The notes below the pieces were generated by a model. It did no database searches. It saw nothing but the letters and a program-made list of their open reading frames with translations, and had not been told where the DNA came from. The translations under genes were made by a program, and so were the position numbers. A stretch of DNA of 64,000 nucleotides from Collinsella aerofaciens (GTDB lineage: Bacteria; Actinomycetota; Coriobacteriia; Coriobacteriales; Coriobacteriaceae), in the NCBI RefSeq assembly GCF_028209885.1, contig NZ_JAQLEM010000004.1, positions 42,500 to 106,499 of the forward strand. Direction: 5' to 3'. This document shows positions 41,882 to 51,270 of this stretch, piece by piece. Each line of letters starts with the position of its first letter. Position 1 is the first letter of the stretch.

Positions 41882-44059
41882 CTAGGGGAGGAGCTTCATG
41901 GCGGCGTCGTGGGCGGCGTGCTCGTAGGTGTCGTCGAGGGGCTTGAGCGGCAGCAGGGCGACGGCCTGTGCATCGCCACGGTGCTCGAGGGCATGGGCGA
42001 TCAGCCAGTCGGCGAGCTCGGGGTTCTTGGGCAGCGCCGGGCCATGCAGGTACGTGCCGATGACGCCCTTGTAGATCAGACCCTCAAGGCCATCGTCGCC
42101 GTTGTTGCCGGTGCCCGTGACGACGGACGTTCCGAGTGGCGTGGCCTCTGCATCGAGCAGGGTGCGGCCGCCGTGGTTCTCAAATCCCACAAAGGGCTCG
42201 GGTGCCAGATCGGTTTTGACGGCTACGTTGCCGATCAGGCGGTCGGAGCCGCGTACGGTTTCGGCGGCAATGACCCCCAGACCCTCAATGCGATTCTCAC
42301 CCATATAGTACGAACGGCCGAGCAGCTGATAGCTGCCGCAGATGGCGAGCAACGAACCGCCATCCTCAACATAGGATGCGACCTTGTCTTTTTGAGCGAG
42401 CAGTTCATGTGCGACCGCCAGCTGGTCGCGGTCGGAGCCACCGCCCATCATGACGATATCGGCATCGGTCAAATCAAGCGTTTCGCCCATACGGACCTCG
42501 TCCACGCGCACGGGAATGCCGCGCCAAGCGCAGCGGCGCTCGAGCGCGATAACATTGCCGCCGTCGCCGTAGAGGTTAAGGGCATCGGGATACAGGTAGA
42601 CGATGCGCAGCGGGCGCGAAAGCTCGACTGGCGCGATGCTGACAGGAAGAGCGCTGCCGTCGGCACGGGCTACGGCGCGGGCAGCAACAGCGTCGGCGGT
42701 GGCGCCTTTCAGCCCGTCGAGCTCCTTGACCAGCGGCGGGAAGGCCGTGTAATTGGCGACGGCGTAGAAGGTGTCATTGGCGGCCTCGTCTGCCACGGCG
42801 CCAATTGCCTGCGCGACGTCCGAGATAATCGCGGCATCGATGCCGGCGTACTTGAGGCGCACCTGCATGTCGTGCGCGCGCGTGCCTCCGGCAAAGGCGA
42901 CAAGACCCGGCGTGTCGGCGATGCGCTCAAAGTCGACGTCGTAGATCCACGATACATCGTGGCCGTCGGCGTCGTTGTCGTTGAGGAAGAAAGCGCAGAG
43001 TCTGCCGCCTGCCGTCTTGATGGACTGGATTTGTCGATCGAAGCCTACGGGATTCTTAGCCAGGTTGGCCTCGATGGTGCGGCCGGCGATATCCCAGCGG
43101 CCCATGCGTCCGCCGGCGGGGACGTAGGCGTCGAGCGTGGGCTGCAGGTGCGCCGTATCCACGCCTAACTCATGTGCGGCAAAGAATGCAGCGGCAACGT
43201 TGTAGACCATGTACAGGCCGTTGTAGCGTGTGGCGATGTGTACGGCAGCCGCGTCGGACGCAGATCCAAAGACCAGGTCGAAGCCGTAGCCGTCGCAGCC
43301 GAGCTCCACGCCCGTCACACGGCGGACCAGTGCGGGGCGTGCCCAACCGCACGAGGGGCAATGGTAGGCGCCGAGTTGACCATACTGCACATAGTCGTAC
43401 TCCAACGGGGCGTTGCACTGCGAGCAAAAGCGCGAGTCGCTAATACGGTCGGACTCGGTGTTGGTGGCGCCGTCGATGCCAAAGGCGATGCTTGCATTGG
43501 GAACGCGTGCGGCGATCGCGGCACACAGCGGGTCGTCTGCGTTGTAGATGAGCGTCGTTGCCGGCGATAGTTCCAACGCGTGGGCGATGACCTCCTGGGT
43601 GTGATCGATCTCGCCATAGCGATCCAGCTGGTCGCGGAACAGGTTGAGCAGCACGAAGTACGTCGGCTTGAGCTTGGGCAGGACGCGCACGGTGTAGAGC
43701 TCATCGCATTCAAAAACGCCCACGCGCTTGCCGCTGTCAGTGTGCCTAAGGCCGCTGCGGGCCTCGAGCAACGCGCCCACCACGCCCGGCTCCATGTTGT
43801 TTCCGGCACGGTTGCATACCACGGTGGCGCCGCTGGCGGCAACGGCGTCGGCGATGAGGTTGGAGGTGGTGGTCTTGCCGTTGGTGCCGGTGATTACCAC
43901 GCTGCGGTCGACAAGACCCGCGAGGTCGCGTAGCAGCTCGGGGTTGATCTTCATGGCGATGCGGCCGGGGAGTACGCCGCCCTGGCGCTTAAGGACGGAG
44001 CGCAGCCCCCAGCGGGCGATATCGCTCGAGGTGCAGGCGAGAGATGAGCGGAAGTTCAT
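41882..44059 (-). CDS. Fused MurT-GatD lipid II isoglutaminyl synthase
   Basis: 725 residues. The N-terminal half is a MurT-type Mur ligase: ITGTNGKTTTSNLIAD (ATP loop), VFECDELYTVRVLPKLKP, a four-Cys zinc ribbon FCSQCNAPLEYDY with YHCPSCGW, then the DUF1727 domain (RTIEANLAKNPVGFDRQIQ to PGLVAFAGGTRAHDM). From about residue 490 a GatD-type glutamine amidotransferase follows (RIVYLYPDALNLYGDGGNVIAL), with catalytic Cys574 in LLAICGSYQLLG and His672 in YLHGPALPKNPELADWL. Together they amidate the D-Glu of lipid II. In most Gram-positives these are two proteins in a complex; here they are one chain, with no frameshift needed. Confidence 0.9.
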   Translation of the reverse strand: MNFRSSLACTSSDIARWGLRSVLKRQGGVLPGRIAMKINPELLRDLAGLVDRSVVITGTNGKTTTSNLIADAVAASGATVVCNRAGNNMEPGVVGALLEARSGLRHTDSGKRVGVFECDELYTVRVLPKLKPTYFVLLNLFRDQLDRYGEIDHTQEVIAHALELSPATTLIYNADDPLCAAIAARVPNASIAFGIDGATNTESDRISDSRFCSQCNAPLEYDYVQYGQLGAYHCPSCGWARPALVRRVTGVELGCDGYGFDLVFGSASDAAAVHIATRYNGLYMVYNVAAAFFAAHELGVDTAHLQPTLDAYVPAGGRMGRWDIAGRTIEANLAKNPVGFDRQIQSIKTAGGRLCAFFLNDNDADGHDVSWIYDVDFERIADTPGLVAFAGGTRAHDMQVRLKYAGIDAAIISDVAQAIGAVADEAANDTFYAVANYTAFPPLVKELDGLKGATADAVAARAVARADGSALPVSIAPVELSRPLRIVYLYPDALNLYGDGGNVIALERRCAWRGIPVRVDEVRMGETLDLTDADIVMMGGGSDRDQLAVAHELLAQKDKVASYVEDGGSLLAICGSYQLLGRSYYMGENRIEGLGVIAAETVRGSDRLIGNVAVKTDLAPEPFVGFENHGGRTLLDAEATPLGTSVVTGTGNNGDDGLEGLIYKGVIGTYLHGPALPKNPELADWLIAHALEHRGDAQAVALLPLKPLDDTYEHAAHDAAMKLLP

Positions 44060-44104
44060 GAAGTCGTTCCTAACGTGAATGACATGGTCGTGGCGATTGT
44101 GTCG

Positions 44105-45148
44105 TTAAAAGCCATAACGGCGCGCAAATTCCTGGGCAAGTTGCGATACGTCTTCGCAAGCGTTGGCCCAGGGGGCAAAGTCGGGAGTATCCGAGATGAT
44201 GCCGTCGGCTTCCCAAACTGCCTGATGCGAAAGGTCCCAGGGGTCGTGCGGTTCGGGCCGGCAGGGAAGGTACGGCGTCTGATACATGGGGTTCAGCAAA
44301 AAGAACGCGCCGCCCTCGCAGCGGTTGGCAAACTCGCGCAGCGCGCGTGTCGCCGGGCGCATCTTGTTCGTTTTGAACAGCAGAATCGTGCGGGCGAGCA
44401 GATACCAAGGAGAGTTCTCGAGCGCGTCAGCCCCGATCTCTTCCTCGAGTTGGTGGGCCAGGGCAAAAAAGCCGTCCTGGTCTTCCAGGCGAGCGAGGGC
44501 GAGCAACACGGTGCCTGCGGCTCGGGTGGGATAGCCTTCTGCTTTAAGGACGCGGCGGGCGTAGTTGGCGGCAGCACGGTAGCGAGCGCTCGCCATACAT
44601 AGCTGCGAGATGGCCTCGAGTGTATGAAGCCACCCGATAAGAGCCGGCTCGCTCACGGTAAGGTCTGCTGCAGTGACACCGTCGGCCAAAACATTATTAG
44701 CCCAGTAGTGCGGGGCTTCCATGTCGAACCCGGGCACGCTTTGCTGCAGGTAATCGGCCGTGGTCGCCTCGAGCTTCATCAGGTCACCCAGGCAGGCGTC
44801 AACGGGCGTGTCGGCCAGGATGATGGCGAGCAGCTGTGCGTCGAGGACATGCGCATCGATGCGGGCGATCTTGAGCAGCTCATCGCGCATATCGTCGAAC
44901 AGACGATTGCGCGTCTGCTCGAACTCCTCGTCGCTGCCCATGTCCTCGATGCGATGGAGCTCGTCGAGCAGGTGGCGATGAACACCGGCATAGGACAGCA
45001 GCGCTTGGGCATGCTCGGACTGCGCATACTTTTGAGGATTCGCGCTAATGTCGTTATGGACAAGCTCGCGTGCTGCATCGGTGAGCTCGGGGTGCGACGC
45101 CAGATAGGTGCGCTCCAGGTAGGCGGGGATGTAGACGCTCGGATCCAT
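44105..45148 (-). CDS. TPR-like helical repeat protein
   Basis: 347 residues, ATG 45148 overlapping the upstream gene's stop by one base. It is soluble and all-helical, with segments resembling tetratricopeptide repeats (PALIGWLHTLEAISQLCMASARYRAAANYARRVLKAEGYPTRAAGTVLLALARLEDQDGFFALAHQLEEE). The C-terminal part contains FFLLNPMYQTPYLP. I cannot assign a specific function. It follows a related protein and lies 45 bases upstream of the MurT-GatD start, so all three may be co-transcribed. Confidence 0.75.
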   Translation of the reverse strand: MDPSVYIPAYLERTYLASHPELTDAARELVHNDISANPQKYAQSEHAQALLSYAGVHRHLLDELHRIEDMGSDEEFEQTRNRLFDDMRDELLKIARIDAHVLDAQLLAIILADTPVDACLGDLMKLEATTADYLQQSVPGFDMEAPHYWANNVLADGVTAADLTVSEPALIGWLHTLEAISQLCMASARYRAAANYARRVLKAEGYPTRAAGTVLLALARLEDQDGFFALAHQLEEEIGADALENSPWYLLARTILLFKTNKMRPATRALREFANRCEGGAFFLLNPMYQTPYLPCRPEPHDPWDLSHQAVWEADGIISDTPDFAPWANACEDVSQLAQEFARRYGF

Positions 45149-46221
45149 TAGAGGTCCCCTCCCTTAAATGGAAGCCCCTGCTCGGCCGCGCGCAGGATGC
45201 GCTCGTCGATCTGGGAACGCACGATATCGTTGGTGGCGACCCAGGCGGCAAAGCTGGCGTTGTCGGGGGCGCCCAGGCCCTCCTGCAGTACCGGCGTCGC
45301 CTCGGACAGCGCAAGGACGAGCTCGTCGGTGGAGCCCACACCCACGTTGACGCGGGCATAGACGCCATCGGGAAACTCGGTTTGGAAGTAGAGTGCCTCG
45401 GCCGCGTGCGGGCACGAGCGTGCGAGGATGCGCAAATAGTGCTCGGCGCCCTCGTAGTCCAGCTCGCGCCAGGCAGCGCTCATCAGCGCGATGAGCGTCC
45501 ATGGGTCCAAGTCGCGCTCCGCGTCCTTGGGACGACGGCGCAGCGGCGTGTTGGCGAGATAGGGGACGGAGTGTGCAGAGCGAAACCGTTTGAGCTCCTC
45601 GGCGGGGTATTCGAGCTTTGCCATGGCGAGCATTGCGGTGTGGCGGACACCAGCGGGGTCGTTGGGCGCAAAGTCCAAGCTGCGATTTGCGGCTTCGAGC
45701 GACATGCGATAGCGGCCGCTAATGAGGGCGCGTGACGCAAGGGCGGCAAGCCAGCGCAGGTAGGGGCGGCGCATGAGGTCGCCTGCGGCCTCACGCTCGT
45801 AGGGGTCCTGCGCCGAGGCGATTTTAAGCGCCAGGTCATGCTCGACTTCATCGCGCTTGGATGCCAAGTACTGTACGTATTCCTCGTTGGAGCTGGCGGT
45901 GAGCGCCGTCAGCATGCGCTGGGCATCCCAGTTGGCCGGATCGAGCGCGGCTGCCTCGCGGAGCATGTTCTCGGCTGCGGCTTCTTCCTGCTCTGCCTGG
46001 GTATCGTCAGGGATAAAGGGAATGCGGTAGTCGACAGCCTCGACCACCTTGGCAATGAGGTGCCCGGCGCGGTCGCGGTCGTGCACGATGAGCGGTGCGG
46101 GGTTGCGGGTGAATTGTTCCATCAGACGCTCTACGGCAGCACCGTCGGCGAGCGGGATATTGTCGCGGCGCAAGGCCTCAAGAACGAGGCGATGGCAATC
46201 CTCTTGAATGGGATCGAATGC
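45148..46221 (-). CDS. TPR-like helical repeat protein
   Basis: 357 residues from ATG 46221, chosen because AAAGGAGG lies just upstream. It is helical, with repeat-like segments (AAENMLREAAALDPANWDAQRMLTAL, AALASRALISGRYRMSLEAANRSLDFAPNDPAGVRHTAMLAMAKLEYPAEELKRF). Its plan (repeats, then an aromatic segment such as ALYFQTEFPDGVYARVNV) resembles the downstream partner, so the pair may be paralogous. It has no signal peptide. Function is unknown. Confidence 0.75.
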   Translation of the reverse strand, partial: AFDPIQEDCHRLVLEALRRDNIPLADGAAVERLMEQFTRNPAPLIVHDRDRAGHLIAKVVEAVDYRIPFIPDDTQAEQEEAAAENMLREAAALDPANWDAQRMLTALTASSNEEYVQYLASKRDEVEHDLALKIASAQDPYEREAAGDLMRRPYLRWLAALASRALISGRYRMSLEAANRSLDFAPNDPAGVRHTAMLAMAKLEYPAEELKRFRSAHSVPYLANTPLRRRPKDAERDLDPWTLIALMSAAWRELDYEGAEHYLRILARSCPHAAEALYFQTEFPDGVYARVNVGVGSTDELVLALSEATPVLQEGLGAPDNASFAAWVATNDIVRSQIDERILRAAEQGLPFKGGDL

Positions 46222-46724
46222 CATGGGGCCTCCTTTGCTGCGGTTAGGGTTCAAATGTTTCTATATAAGGTTCTAGTTTACCCGCATGTGGCACACCGGG
46301 GGTGCCGCACTTGGACTTGCACCTTTGCACCACGAAGACGGATGTCGCACAAATGTCGGCACCTTGGACGACCGAGTGGTATCACGGTGCCGCAAACGGT
46401 CGATTTTTGGCGGCGAACGGTGCATATTTTGGAGGGGCACCGTCCCGCCCGGGATATGTGGTCAACCTTGATAAAACGTTTGCCCAGCTTGGGAGTATGA
46501 ATGCCGCACAAGGGTCTTCAGGGATAGAAAAAACGTTTCATCATTGGCGGCTTTAGGTGAATAACTGACCAACCAGAACGGTAAAATAGTGTTTGTCTGA
46601 GCGTTGAGACGTTTAGACATCGCGCATTGTCATCGCCGGCAACGCGCAAAATGGTCCTAACGGAGCCAATCGGGTGCTCCGTTATATACGCAAGTCTAAG
46701 AGGGGCTTGTTTAGGAGGCACAGT
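46222..46724. other. 503-bp intergenic region, divergent
   Basis: Separates two divergent transcripts. Short frames on both strands carry no recognisable domain. Small repeats built on GGCACC/GGTGCC and TGCCGCA occur between 46285 and 46445. TAAAAT near 46581 is a possible -10 for the dehydrogenase, without a convincing -35. Otherwise I see nothing. Confidence 0.4.
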
Positions 46725-47948
46725 ATGGGACGTTTTACCAATCCTCGCGATCTGTACTTTGGTGAGGGCGCTCGCCACGAGGTGAAGAACCTCAAGGGTA
46801 AGAAGGCCATCATCGTTTCTGGCGGCAGCTCTATGCGCCGCGGCGGGTTCCTGCAGGACGTTGAGGCCGACCTCAAAGAGGCCGGCATGGAGGTCAAGCT
46901 GTTCGAGGGCGTCGAGTCCGATCCCTCCATCGAGACCGTCATGAAGGGCGCAGCCGCTATGCGCGACTTCGAGCCCGACTGGATCGTTGCTATCGGCGGC
47001 GGTTCGCCCATCGATGCTGCTAAGGCCATGTGGGTCTTCTACGAGTATCCCGAGGAGTCCTTCGACAACATTATCCAGCCGTTCAGCTTCCCCGAGCTGC
47101 GTCAGAAGGCTCACTTCTGCGCCATTTCCTCTACCTCCGGTACCGCTACCGAGGTCACTGCCTTCTCCGTCATCACCGACTACGCCAAGGGCATCAAGTA
47201 CCCGCTGGCCGACTTCAACATCACCCCTGATGTCGCCATCGTCGACCCCGAGCTCACCTACACCATGCCCGCCAAGCTGTGCGCTCACACCGGCATGGAC
47301 GCTCTGACCCACTGCATGGAGGCCTACGTTTCCACCTGCGCCTCTATGTTCACCGATGCCAACGCTCTGCACGGCATCCGCGAGATCGTCGAGTGGCTGC
47401 CCAAGTCCTATGCTGGCGACCATGAGGCCCGTCAGCACATGCACGAGGCTCAGTGCATCGCCGGTATCGCCTTCTCCTCGGGCCTGCTCGGCATCGTTCA
47501 CTCCATGGCTCACAAGACCGGTGCTGCCTTCGAGAACGGCCACATCATCCACGGTGCTGCTAACGCCATGTACCTGGGCAAGGTCATCCAGTGGAACTCC
47601 AAGGATCCCCGTGCTGCCGAGCGTTACGCTTACGTGGCCAAGGAGATCCTGCACCTTCCCGGCGAGACCAACGAGGAGCTCATCGCTGCACTCGTCCAGA
47701 AGATTCGCGACCTCAACGACCAGCTCAACATTCCGCAGTCCATCAAGGATTACGCGAATGGTGGCGTGAAGGTCGACGCCGAGAACCCGCAGATGGTTTC
47801 CGAGGAGGAGTTCCTCGCCAAGCTGCCCGAGATCGCCGCGAACGCCGAGCAGGACGCCTGCACGCCCGAGAACCCGCGTGAGACCAAGGCTGCCGACTTC
47901 GAGAAGATCCTCAAGGCCTGCTACTACGACACCGACATCGATTTCTAA
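46725..47948 (+). CDS. Iron-containing alcohol dehydrogenase
   Basis: 407 residues from ATG 46725, with AGGAGG upstream. Group III Fe-dependent dehydrogenase with the NAD loop IVAIGGGSPIDAAKAM, STSGTATEVTAFSVI, and the metal-binding motif region HTGMDALTHCMEAYVS to GIVHSMAHKTGAAFENGHIIHGAANA, giving the Asp and His ligands. It probably interconverts an aldehyde and alcohol (butanol-dehydrogenase-like) to recycle NAD(P)H during fermentation. It is expressed singly, ending at a terminator, and is followed by glycerol dehydrogenase. Confidence 0.93.
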   Translation: MGRFTNPRDLYFGEGARHEVKNLKGKKAIIVSGGSSMRRGGFLQDVEADLKEAGMEVKLFEGVESDPSIETVMKGAAAMRDFEPDWIVAIGGGSPIDAAKAMWVFYEYPEESFDNIIQPFSFPELRQKAHFCAISSTSGTATEVTAFSVITDYAKGIKYPLADFNITPDVAIVDPELTYTMPAKLCAHTGMDALTHCMEAYVSTCASMFTDANALHGIREIVEWLPKSYAGDHEARQHMHEAQCIAGIAFSSGLLGIVHSMAHKTGAAFENGHIIHGAANAMYLGKVIQWNSKDPRAAERYAYVAKEILHLPGETNEELIAALVQKIRDLNDQLNIPQSIKDYANGGVKVDAENPQMVSEEEFLAKLPEIAANAEQDACTPENPRETKAADFEKILKACYYDTDIDF

Positions 47949-47971
47949 TCGACTCTTGTTATCGTAACGAG

Positions 47972-48011
47972 GGGCTCCGCACGTATCTGTACGGAGCCCC
48001 TTTCTTTTTTC
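47972..48011 (+). terminator. Terminator after iron alcohol dehydrogenase
   Basis: GGGGCTCCG-CACGTATCTGTA-CGGAGCCCC followed by TTTCTTTTTT. Confidence 0.85.
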
Positions 48012-48031
48012 TTTTAGAGAATGGGATAGTT

Positions 48032-49132
48032 ATGGCTGCAATTTTCAATAGCCCCAGCAAGTACATCCAGGGTCCGGACGAGCTCGCCAAGCTCGGCTCT
48101 TACGTTGAGCCGCTCGGCGCTAAGGCCCTCGTCATCGTGACGCCTTCGGGCAAGAAGCGCGTCGGTGCCAAGATCGAGGGCGGCTTTGCCGAGGCCAAGG
48201 CCGAGCTGCTGTTTGAGGACTTTAACGGCGAGTGCTCCAAGGGCGAGGTCGATCGCCTGGTTGCGCTCGCTCGCGACAACGGTTGCGACATCATCGTCGG
48301 CGTCGGTGGCGGCAAGATCCTCGACACCGCGAAGGCCGTCGCCTATTACCTGGAGTCCCCGGTTATCATTTGCCCCACCATTGCCTCGACCGATGCACCG
48401 TGCTCGGCACTTTCGGTGCTTTACACCGATGACGGCCAGTTCGATAAGTACCTCTTCCTTAAGGCAAACCCCAATATCGTCCTGATGGATACGACGGTTA
48501 TCGCGGCGAGCCCGGTGCGCCTGACGGTTTCCGGTATGGGCGATGCGCTCGCAACCTACTTCGAGGCCCAGGCGACGCACGATGCCGACGGCGGCACCTG
48601 CGCTGGCGGCAAGGGCAGCATGGCTGGTCTGGCGCTCGCCAAGCTCTGCTACGAGACGCTTATGGCCGATGGCGTCAAGGCCAAGGTTGCGCTGGAGAAG
48701 GGTGCGCTCACGCCTGCCGTCGAGCACATCATCGAGGCCAATACGCTGCTTTCGGGCATTGGCTTTGAGAGCTCGGGCCTTGCTGCCGCTCATGCCATCC
48801 ACAATGGCCTGACGATGCTGCCCGAGTGCCACAGCATGTATCACGGCGAGAAGGTCGCCTTCGGCACTATCGTCCAGCTGGTACTCGAGGATGCCCCGAC
48901 CGAGAAGCTCGAGGAAGTCTTGGGCTTCTGCATTGAGCTGGGCCTGCCGGTCACGATGAAGGAACTTGGCGTTGCCGAGCTTACGCGCGAGCAGGCCATG
49001 ATTGTTGCCGAGGCCGCGTGCGCGCCCGAGGACACCATGTGCAATATGCCGTTTGAGGTGACGCCCGAGATGGTCGCAAACGCCATCCTGGGTGCCGACG
49101 CACTGGGCCACTACTATCTCATGGATGAGTAA
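48032..49132 (+). CDS. gldA: Glycerol dehydrogenase
   Basis: 366 residues from ATG 48032. It oxidises glycerol to dihydroxyacetone with NAD. Family motifs are SPSKYIQGPDELAKLGSY, VGVGGGKILDTAKAVAYYL, CPTIASTDAPCSALSVLYTD, SGMGDALATYFEAQA with the zinc Asp, and HAIHNGLTMLPECHSMYHGEKVAFGT with zinc His residues. A truncated relative follows after a short palindromic repeat. Together with the upstream iron dehydrogenase it makes a small redox-fermentation cluster. Confidence 0.95.
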   Translation: MAAIFNSPSKYIQGPDELAKLGSYVEPLGAKALVIVTPSGKKRVGAKIEGGFAEAKAELLFEDFNGECSKGEVDRLVALARDNGCDIIVGVGGGKILDTAKAVAYYLESPVIICPTIASTDAPCSALSVLYTDDGQFDKYLFLKANPNIVLMDTTVIAASPVRLTVSGMGDALATYFEAQATHDADGGTCAGGKGSMAGLALAKLCYETLMADGVKAKVALEKGALTPAVEHIIEANTLLSGIGFESSGLAAAHAIHNGLTMLPECHSMYHGEKVAFGTIVQLVLEDAPTEKLEEVLGFCIELGLPVTMKELGVAELTREQAMIVAEAACAPEDTMCNMPFEVTPEMVANAILGADALGHYYLMDE

Positions 49133-49144
49133 ATCAAGCTAAGG

Positions 49145-49181
49145 AAGGGGCAAAGCCAACAGATGGCTTTGCCCCTTTTTG
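49145..49181 (+). terminator. gldA terminator
   Basis: GGGGCAAAGCCA-ACAGA-TGGCTTTGCCCC followed by TTTTTG. Confidence 0.85.
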
Positions 49182-49185
49182 CTAT

Positions 49186-49214
49186 GGTGCAAAGGGGTCA
49201 GGGTACTTTGCACC
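49186..49214. repeat. Short palindromic repeat, copy 4 (GGTGCAAAG arms)
   Basis: GGTGCAAAG / CTTTGCACC arms around GGGTCAGGGTA. The core resembles the GGGGACAGG cores of the other copies. Confidence 0.75.
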
Positions 49215-49245
49215 CATCGTTGTTTGATGAAGGGTGGATTCTCGT

Positions 49246-49752
49246 ATGGCGCTTCCTATGGTTTATGGCGGCCCCGGTCGGTATGTTCAGGGACCGGGGG
49301 AGCTTTCGCGCCAGGGCAGGTATTTGTCATGGTTGGGCTGCGCTGCCTATGTCTTGTTTGACCAGGGCACCGAGGATCAGCTGTGCAGGCAGATCGTCGA
49401 TGGATTTCTGGATGAAGATCTAAGCGAGCCGTTCTTTAAGATTTACAACGGTCCGTGTACGGAAGATGCCGTTGTCGAAATGGCCAAGGAAGCCCGGGCC
49501 GAGTATTGCGACATGGTGGTGGGCATTGGCGGCGGCAAGATGCTCGATATCGCCAAGGCCGTTGCGTTTTATGCTGAGCTGCCGTTGTGCGTATGCCCCA
49601 CGGCGGCTTCGATGGACGGTCCGTGCAGCGAGATTTCCGATGCCGATCTGCAGGGTGTTGCAAATGCGGTCTTTAGAAACGAGCGCAATATGGCCAACGA
49701 GCAGGCCAAGGTGACCAAACAAAAACTCGTGCAGCTCATGTGCGAGGCATAG
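49246..49752 (+). pseudogene. Truncated glycerol dehydrogenase-like gene
   Basis: 168 residues from ATG 49246 (AAGGGTGG upstream), against about 360 for the family. The N-terminal 120 residues match GldA, with MVYGGPGRYVQGPGELSRQGRYLS, CDMVVGIGGGKMLDIAKAVAFYAELP and CPTAASMDGPCSEIS. The sequence then jumps to an unrelated tail (NAVFRNERNMANEQAKVTKQKLVQ), so the zinc-binding half is missing. It is probably an internal-deletion remnant without glycerol dehydrogenase activity, although the reading frame itself is intact. Confidence 0.75.
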
Positions 49753-49903
49753 CTTGGCACTTGATTGACCTTGTGCAATCGAGGCGGCGATAGGCCATGG
49801 GCTATTTGCCGCAAAGATGCTCCGCGTGTAATTTGCCCGAGGCGTGGGCCGATAGCGTATCATTATCTCTTGCTTGTTTGCACTGCTCAGGGAGGGGCCG
49901 CGC

Positions 49904-51157
49904 ATGGCGCAGGAACACGATCTGTTTGATGACATTATCGAGATCAGCAAGGGTTTCGACTTTCTTAAAAACCCGCTTGGCGGCGTGACCGATGCACTCG
50001 ATCCATCGGCGCCGCAGTGGAATCCTGCCGACTACAAGGAGCGCCCGCGCGGCAACACCATTCCGTGCTTGACCTGCAAAAACGAAAAGAGCGGCTGCAC
50101 CGCGTGCATGGACGTGTGCCCGGTCAACGCTATCGAGGTCGAGGAAGACTCCATCGAGATCCTCGACTCCTGTCGCAAGTGCGGCCTGTGCGCCGCTACT
50201 TGCCCGACGGAGGCGATCATCTCTCCGCGCCTTGCACCCAAAAACGTCTACGACGACATTGTCTCGGCGGCTACGAGCCACGAGACCGCCTACGTTACCT
50301 GCACGCGTGCCCTTAAGCGCATGCCGCGCGAAAACGAAGTCGTCGTTGCCTGCGTGGGCGATATTACGGCGGAGACCTGGTTCTCGGTACTGGCCGACTA
50401 TCCCAACGTGAGTGTGTACCTGCCGTTGGGCGTGTGCGATAAATGCCGCAACACCGGCGGTGAGGACATTCTTGGCGAGGCGATTGCGAAGGCCGAAGAG
50501 TGGTCTGGCACGGGTATGGGCCTAGAGGTCGACCCCAAGAGCCTCAAGTGCCATAAGCGCCGCGAGTACGAGCGCAAGGAGTACATGGAAAAGATTGCCC
50601 GCACCACGGGCCTAACGGTGACCAAGCTCAATCCGGCGACGGCGGCGCTGGCCTCGGTGACGCAGAAGTTGAAGGCTCACCGTCACCAGATCACGCAGCT
50701 CGAGCGCACGCTCAACACCATGTGCGGCACCACGACGACCAAGCGTCGCCGTTCGCTCACGCACGGGCGGCAGCTGGTGCTCTCGACGCTGCAGAACCAC
50801 CCCGAGCTTGCCCAGAATATGCAGGTGAGCACACCGGAATGCGATTTTGACAAGTGCACGTCGTGCGGCGAGTGCGTCAACGTGTGCCCCACGTTTGCCT
50901 GCGATTTGGTGGGAAGCGGTCGCTTTGCATTGGAGTCCACGTATTGCCTAGGTTGCGGAGCCTGCGTCAAGGTGTGCCCCGAGCATGCGCTCAAGCTGGT
51001 CGAGCACGATGCGTCCAATCTGGTCGTTGTCGACCCCGAGGCCGAGGAAAAGGCCGCTCAGAAGGCCAAGGCCCACGAAGAGGCCCAGAAGGCCAAGGCC
51101 GAGGCAAAGGCCAAGCTTGACAAGATGCTCGATCAGGTGGAGAAGCTCGCGGACTAG
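49904..51157 (+). CDS. Multi-cluster 4Fe-4S ferredoxin-type protein
   Basis: 417 residues from ATG 49904, with GGGAGGGG upstream. Two pairs of 4Fe-4S Cys motifs occur: CLTCKNEKSGCTACMDVCPVN with CRKCGLCAATCPTEA near the N-terminus, and CTSCGECVNVCPT with CLGCGACVKVCPEHA near the C-terminus. Between them are further Cys residues (VCDKCRNTGGED) in a domain seen in anaerobe ferredoxin-like proteins. The C-terminus is a charged Lys/Ala/Glu helix (EEKAAQKAKAHEEAQ). It is probably a soluble electron carrier or a subunit of an unidentified oxidoreductase. The partner is not adjacent. Confidence 0.88.
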   Translation: MAQEHDLFDDIIEISKGFDFLKNPLGGVTDALDPSAPQWNPADYKERPRGNTIPCLTCKNEKSGCTACMDVCPVNAIEVEEDSIEILDSCRKCGLCAATCPTEAIISPRLAPKNVYDDIVSAATSHETAYVTCTRALKRMPRENEVVVACVGDITAETWFSVLADYPNVSVYLPLGVCDKCRNTGGEDILGEAIAKAEEWSGTGMGLEVDPKSLKCHKRREYERKEYMEKIARTTGLTVTKLNPATAALASVTQKLKAHRHQITQLERTLNTMCGTTTTKRRRSLTHGRQLVLSTLQNHPELAQNMQVSTPECDFDKCTSCGECVNVCPTFACDLVGSGRFALESTYCLGCGACVKVCPEHALKLVEHDASNLVVVDPEAEEKAAQKAKAHEEAQKAKAEAKAKLDKMLDQVEKLAD

Positions 51158-51184
51158 TCAGCGAGCTCTATCTCTGCTTCATTT

Positions 51185-51228
51185 GCGCCGCCGTGGTGTC
51201 CGGATTCGCCCGGATGCTGCGGCGGCGC
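51185..51228 (+). terminator. Hairpin between ferredoxin gene and ychF
   Basis: GCGCCGCCG/CGGCGGCGC outer stem with inner TCCGG/CCGGA. It is followed by TATACTTATACT, which may be the -10 region of ychF. Confidence 0.55.
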
Positions 51229-51270
51229 TATACTTATACTGTTTGAAGTACTGTACCAAAAGGAGCTGTC

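Noticed and set aside
46286..46511. Small genes in the 46.2-46.7 kb gap
   Set aside because: Short overlapping frames on both strands lack ribosome binding sites and domains.
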